A stretch of 64,000 bases of DNA from CAZPXZ01 sp965219495 (GTDB lineage: Bacteria; Pseudomonadota; Alphaproteobacteria; Rhodobacterales; CAZPXZ01), in NCBI GenBank assembly GCA_965219495.1, contig OZ244777.1, forward strand, positions 4,464,001 to 4,528,000. The letters are read 5' to 3'. This document shows, piece by piece, positions 62,942 to 64,000 of the stretch (positions within the stretch are counted from its first letter, which is position 1; every line of letters begins with the position of its first letter). The translations under genes and the position numbers were made by a program. Under the pieces are notes generated by a model. It searched no databases, was not told the origin of the DNA, and saw only the letters and a program-made list of their open reading frames with translations.

Positions 62942-63505
62942 TCACGGAGAAATACCCTGCCCGGATTCACTCGCCGGATTTCCGGTCGTGCCAAACGGGA
63001 TTGACTCTCGGAAATGCCAATCTTCAACGGGCATCATCTTGCATGCCTCCACAATTGACGCAGCTGCGAAGCTGAGACGGATCGGGATGGAATTCCGGGC
63101 GAGATTCTCGATGCGTCGAAGACGTGCCGAAGGCAAATCGCCGTATGCGAGACTCAAATGAGGTAAGAACTCTTTGCAGCCACCCACTGACGGCAGTTTT
63201 TTCTTGGCCAAGCCATGAAGCGCGGATAGATTGTCGCTGGTTTCGGTCAGGAGGTAGAGCTTGAGAAAGTAGGCGTCGCCGAAACCGAATTCGCGGATCG
63301 TCAAGCTGAAGCTGGGCGATTGTCGAATGTCTTTCCCGATCCGCTTGATCATCTCCGACCTTCGAAGCGGAATACCGCCGAGGACGGTGATATGCGGCTG
63401 AAATGTGGGGCCGCCCGAAATTTCCGCGATGCGCCGTATTTGCTCTCTCAGGAAGCTCAGTTCAGGTTCTTGGGGAACCAGCCAGATGGAATTCATGAAC
63501 TGCAT
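62942..63505 (-). CDS. 2'-5' RNA ligase-like 2H phosphoesterase
   Basis: This ~188-residue protein has the two H-x-[TS]-x motifs that define the superfamily: FQPHITVLGG near residue 40 and LPHLSLAYG near residue 120, at the usual ~80-residue spacing. Members act on cyclic or 2'-5' phosphodiester bonds of RNA or nucleotides. The start is uncertain (ATG 63505 or 63496), and no strong ribosome site is seen. No partner genes are evident. Confidence 0.75.
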   Translation of the reverse strand: MQFMNSIWLVPQEPELSFLREQIRRIAEISGGPTFQPHITVLGGIPLRRSEMIKRIGKDIRQSPSFSLTIREFGFGDAYFLKLYLLTETSDNLSALHGLAKKKLPSVGGCKEFLPHLSLAYGDLPSARLRRIENLARNSIPIRLSFAAASIVEACKMMPVEDWHFRESIPFGTTGNPASESGQGISP

Positions 63506-63510
63506 GCCGG

Positions 63511-63807
63511 TCAATGCGTTCTACGCAAGATCATTCCAGGAATGTGGCAGACTATCCTGTTCGTGCGCTCCAGATTCGCGATCCGGCTTTCGATCAAGCG
63601 CAGGATTTGGCTGGCGGTATCGTCCAACGGATCGCGGAACGTGGACGAACGAAGACAAGGCCGTCCTGCCACTTTGACAAAATCTGGTGCCGCATTCACG
63701 AGATCTTCGGGCATCCGCATGACTTGAGTATCCTTGGCGCCGTTCTTCAACAAAGGAGGGAGTGGCGGTTCCCTCGATACAACCGGTTTCCCCCGGAATT
63801 TCCGCAT
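63511..63807 (-). CDS. Hypothetical protein
   Basis: This 98-residue minus-strand frame begins MRKFRGKPVVSREPPLPPLL and ends IVCHIPGMILRRTH. It lies just upstream of the 2H phosphoesterase gene on the same strand. The helical stretch DDTASQILRLIESRIANLER is compatible with a real protein, but I recognise no family. Low certainty. Confidence 0.3.
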   Translation of the reverse strand: MRKFRGKPVVSREPPLPPLLKNGAKDTQVMRMPEDLVNAAPDFVKVAGRPCLRSSTFRDPLDDTASQILRLIESRIANLERTNRIVCHIPGMILRRTH

Positions 63808-64000
63808 TGCCGGCCCAACAAATTCCGCGGACTTGACAGTCGGCCCCGATCCGTCCCACGGATTCGAGTTTGCCCGTTGGGCGCAAGTTTCCCCGATGAA
63901 CAGTTGTCTTCAACTGTTCCATCTCTCCGGAACGGAGTTGGCGAAAGATGTCTTGCGAGTTCCTGCAATCTTGACAACCAGCTATTTCAACCCGCCCCCA
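63808..64000. other. Window end, nothing assignable
   Basis: I see no recognisable coding frame, RNA or repeat in the last ~190 bases. Minus-strand frames here are short and unsupported. Confidence 0.4.

Noticed and set aside
1..64000. CRISPR arrays, rRNA or tRNA genes
   Set aside because: No regularly spaced repeats and no recognisable rRNA or tRNA segment were seen when scanning the sequence by eye.

Overview
The window is GC-rich bacterial DNA, most likely from a proteobacterium (probably an alphaproteobacterium, low certainty). This rests on the gene content: heterotetrameric sarcosine oxidase, hydantoinase/oxoprolinase pairs, Dpp-type transport and sulfur-oxidation genes. It is unusually rich in insertion sequences (IS4/Tn5-like, IS5, IS21, IS30, IS66, IS630, ISAs1, ISKra4, IS3 scraps). 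Many metabolic genes are broken by frameshifts, amber codons, a tandem duplication or truncation. This pattern fits a genome in the middle of an IS expansion, as in host-associated or recently bottlenecked lineages. No rRNA, tRNA or CRISPR array was seen.

Layout. 1-5.5 kb: nested transposons. A transposase gene carrying an N-terminal DUF4338 (DruA-like) domain is split by a second DUF4338-Tn5-type IS flanked by a 9-bp target duplication. 5.5-10.5 kb: an intact IS66-family element (8-bp target duplication), a Toprim/DUF3991 primase, a chimera of a DDE integrase and a RepA-like helicase, and inside that chimera a 0.5-kb deletion derivative of a RIT (recombinase-in-trio) element. 11.1-25.9 kb (+): a catabolic and uptake block with a peptide-type binding protein, AtzG-like subunit, amidase, MmgE/PrpD protein, broken D-aminoacylase, HyuB, HyuA, alanine racemase-like enzyme and two Dpp ATPases. 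The matching permeases dppB and dppC lie at 41.6-44.6 kb on the other strand, with a phosphotriesterase-like hydrolase. 26-28.4 kb: IS21 remnants and a threonine dehydrogenase. 28.6-38.7 kb: two DUF4338-ISAs1 transposases flanking a sarcosine oxidase operon (soxB disrupted, soxD, soxA, soxG intact) and a broken, truncated kbl. 38.9-47 kb: IS scraps, the permeases and several gene remnants.

47.0-52.5 kb: a second IS66 copy, inverted relative to the first, with its own 8-bp target duplication. It is interrupted next to its catalytic glutamate codon by a complete RIT element: three overlapping tyrosine recombinase genes between ~83-bp inverted repeats. Both RIT insertions show the same asymmetric junction. 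A 6-bp direct repeat flanks the element, and at one end only there is a perfect 32-bp palindrome containing an inverted copy of the hexamer. Deleting the element plus one hexamer restores the interrupted reading frame in both cases. This is the most interesting signal in the window.

52.5-57.1 kb: an ISKra4 transposase, a HEPN-plus-zinc-ribbon protein, transposase and primase fragments, and a toxin-antitoxin pair fused into one frame by an indel. 57.7-62 kb: remnants of a thiosulfate-oxidation locus (partial soxX, altered soxY, soxZ), a SUMF1-fold secreted protein and a tri-haem cytochrome c. 62-64 kb: YqgE and a 2H phosphoesterase, which look like ordinary chromosome.
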